Part shown: positions 62,991-64,000 of the stretch, one piece after another
Position numbering within the stretch: the first letter of the stretch is position 1
How the letters are laid out: every line of letters begins with the position of its first letter
Source: Pseudogulbenkiania ferrooxidans 2002
Lineage (GTDB): Bacteria > Pseudomonadota > Gammaproteobacteria > Burkholderiales > Chromobacteriaceae
Length of the DNA: 64,000 nucleotides
Assembly: GCF_000174355.1 (NCBI RefSeq)
Contig: NZ_ACIS01000014.1
Coordinates: 1 to 64,000, forward strand
Reading direction: 5' to 3'
Notes under the pieces: generated by a model
The model's input: only the letters and a program-made list of their open reading frames with translations
What the model was told of the DNA's origin: nothing
The model's database searches: none
Program-made: the position numbers and the translations under genes

Positions 62991-63740
62991 ATGGAACCGC
63001 TCAAGGTTTCGACCTACAACATCCACAAGGGCATGTCGGTGCTCAACCGCCATGTCAGGGTGGAAGACATGGCCAAGGCGCTGGACTCGCTGTCATCCGA
63101 CGTGATGTTCCTGCAAGAAGTACAGGGCAAGAATCTGCTGCGCACGCTGAGCCACCACGAGTGGCCGCGCATCCCCCAGCACCAGTACCTGGCGCGTCAG
63201 CTCGGGCGCAAGGCCGCCTACGGCCTCAACGCCAGCTACGGCCATGGCCATCATGGCAATGCGGTGCTGACCCGCTTTCCGATCACCTCCTGGTGCAATC
63301 TCGACATCTCGGTCAACCGTTTCGAGAGCCGCGGCGTGCTGCACTGCGTGCTGGAGCCGCCCGGCTGGAGCACGCCGGTGATCGCGCTGTGCGCCCATCT
63401 CAACCTGCGCGCCGGCGACCGGCGCAAGCAGTACGCCACGTTGGCGCGCTACATCCGCGACAACGTCCCGGCGCACTATCCACTGATCCTGGCCGGCGAC
63501 TTCAACGACTGGCGCGGCGAGGCGACCGACCGGCTGCTGGCCGAGAACGGCCTGCACGAGGTGTTCCAGCACCTGTTCGGCCAACATGCGCGCAGCTTTC
63601 CGTCGCGCCTGCCGCTCTTGACCCTGGACCGCATCTACGTGCGTGGCCTGCGCCCGGTCAATGCCAAGGCCCATCACGGCGCGCCGTGGAACGGGCTGTC
63701 CGATCACCTGCCGTTGTCGGCGGAATTGCTGCCGGTGTGA
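62991..63740 (+). CDS. Endonuclease/exonuclease/phosphatase-family protein
   Basis: A 249-residue EEP-fold metal-dependent phosphodiesterase: STYNIHKG, FLQEVQG (metal Glu), HGNAVLTRFPI, LILAGDFNDWRGEA (Asp-Phe-Asn), and the closing SDHLPL. No signal peptide. Related proteins near cardiolipin synthase genes are common, but none is here. Substrate, DNA or phospholipid, is unknown. A longer in-frame start is less likely because the fold begins at this ATG. Confidence 0.88.
   Translation: MEPLKVSTYNIHKGMSVLNRHVRVEDMAKALDSLSSDVMFLQEVQGKNLLRTLSHHEWPRIPQHQYLARQLGRKAAYGLNASYGHGHHGNAVLTRFPITSWCNLDISVNRFESRGVLHCVLEPPGWSTPVIALCAHLNLRAGDRRKQYATLARYIRDNVPAHYPLILAGDFNDWRGEATDRLLAENGLHEVFQHLFGQHARSFPSRLPLLTLDRIYVRGLRPVNAKAHHGAPWNGLSDHLPLSAELLPV
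63576..63585 (-). repeat. GTTGGCCGAA 10-mer, candidate uptake-type signal
   Basis: Exact copy opposite the EEP gene, read there as Phe-Gly-Gln. Confidence 0.6.
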
Positions 63741-63844
63741 AGGGAGAATACCCTGGAGTGTGGTGTGGTCTAGTGGCTTTGACTGGTGGCTGGCGCGTAA
63801 GTAGTGAAAATCGCACTTTCGGTCTTGACCGTAAAGGAAAAAAC

Positions 63845-63895
63845 ATGTTCAATACAGAAAACTATCGCCGATTTGAACACAGCTTGCGGGCGTAA
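63845..63895 (+). CDS. Possible leader peptide (16 residues)
   Basis: A very short frame (MFNTENYRRFEHSLRA) with a good ribosome site (AAAGGA, 8 bases before the ATG), followed 64 bp later by a strong terminator-like stem. It could be a leader peptide or part of a small RNA. There is no direct evidence that it is translated. Confidence 0.3.
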   Translation: MFNTENYRRFEHSLRA

Positions 63896-63959
63896 AATAG
63901 CTAAAGCGTGGACAGCCCACAGGGTTGTAACGATTTTCGATCCCGAAGATTTCCATGCA

Positions 63960-63989
63960 CAAAGCCCGCCGTGTCCACGGCGGGCTTTG
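63960..63989 (+). terminator. Terminator-like hairpin at the window end
   Basis: A 14-bp perfect stem (CAAAGCCCGCCGTG / CACGGCGGGCTTTG, 2-nt loop). The T-run is only TTTGTC, so it is a likely but not ideal terminator. Confidence 0.75.
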
Positions 63990-64000
63990 TCATTGGAGCT

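Overview
The window is a chromosomal segment of a GC-rich betaproteobacterium, most probably of the order Neisseriales (Chromobacteriaceae-like). The support is a proteasome-like BPH protease (described from betaproteobacteria), an arginine regulon with an AraC-type ArgR, hpnCDE squalene genes, rRNA and tRNA sequence, and the general housekeeping set. The genus cannot be fixed from the sequence alone.

Layout. 0-0.7 kb: 3' end of an rRNA operon (23S, 5S, terminator). 0.8-13.6 kb: a CHASE/PAS sensor kinase converging on an arginine-type regulon (argR, aotP, aotM, aotQ and two binding-protein genes on the minus strand), divergent from a 1603-residue NAD-glutamate dehydrogenase; two matches to the ArgR half-site lie in the shared upstream region. 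13.9-18.5 kb: a polyamine-type ABC transporter operon. 18.6-24.8 kb: dut, coaBC, radC, ribokinase, baeSR. 24.8-29 kb: a 141-bp MITE-like element, an EF-hand protein, an IS110-family (IS1111-type) insertion sequence and small exported proteins. 29-34.3 kb: a GT39-type glycosyltransferase, a two-gene signalling unit (CBS/DUF294 protein plus a degenerate exonuclease) and a YafJ-type amidotransferase. 34.5-38.7 kb: BPH protease, Hsp33, a GAF protein, ribA, and a tRNA Ala-Glu-Ala cluster. 38.9-46.7 kb: a phosphoribosyltransferase, a 2093-residue Ser/Thr kinase-ATPase-GAF-PAS-GGDEF-EAL protein, and a second tRNA Ala-Glu pair. 46.8-53.3 kb: hpnCDE with an SDR and lipoprotein, radA, and an ECF sigma/mini anti-sigma pair. 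53.3-64 kb: a second MITE-like element, a Fur-box-controlled DUF2325 gene, a secretin-N-like protein, UbiB-family kinase, NlpC/P60 protein, lolC-lolD, MscS channel, FixJ-type regulator, nudB, and an EEP-family phosphodiesterase.

The strongest unexpected signal is a 10-mer, GTTGGCCGAA, found 16 times by eye on both strands (about 0.15 expected by base composition). It occurs in three different reading contexts (Leu-Ala-Glu, Phe-Gly-Gln, Ser-Ala-Asn), is enriched between genes, and once forms a perfect inverted pair between coaBC and dut. This is how DNA uptake sequences behave in Neisseriaceae, but the word differs from the Neisseria sequence known to me, so it is a candidate new uptake-signal dialect. 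Other points of interest are the arginine divergon, the kinase/c-di-GMP fusion, the BPH-Hsp33 pairing, a MITE family with TNA target duplications sitting at gene 3' ends, and an IS1111-type element with a structured downstream RNA region.
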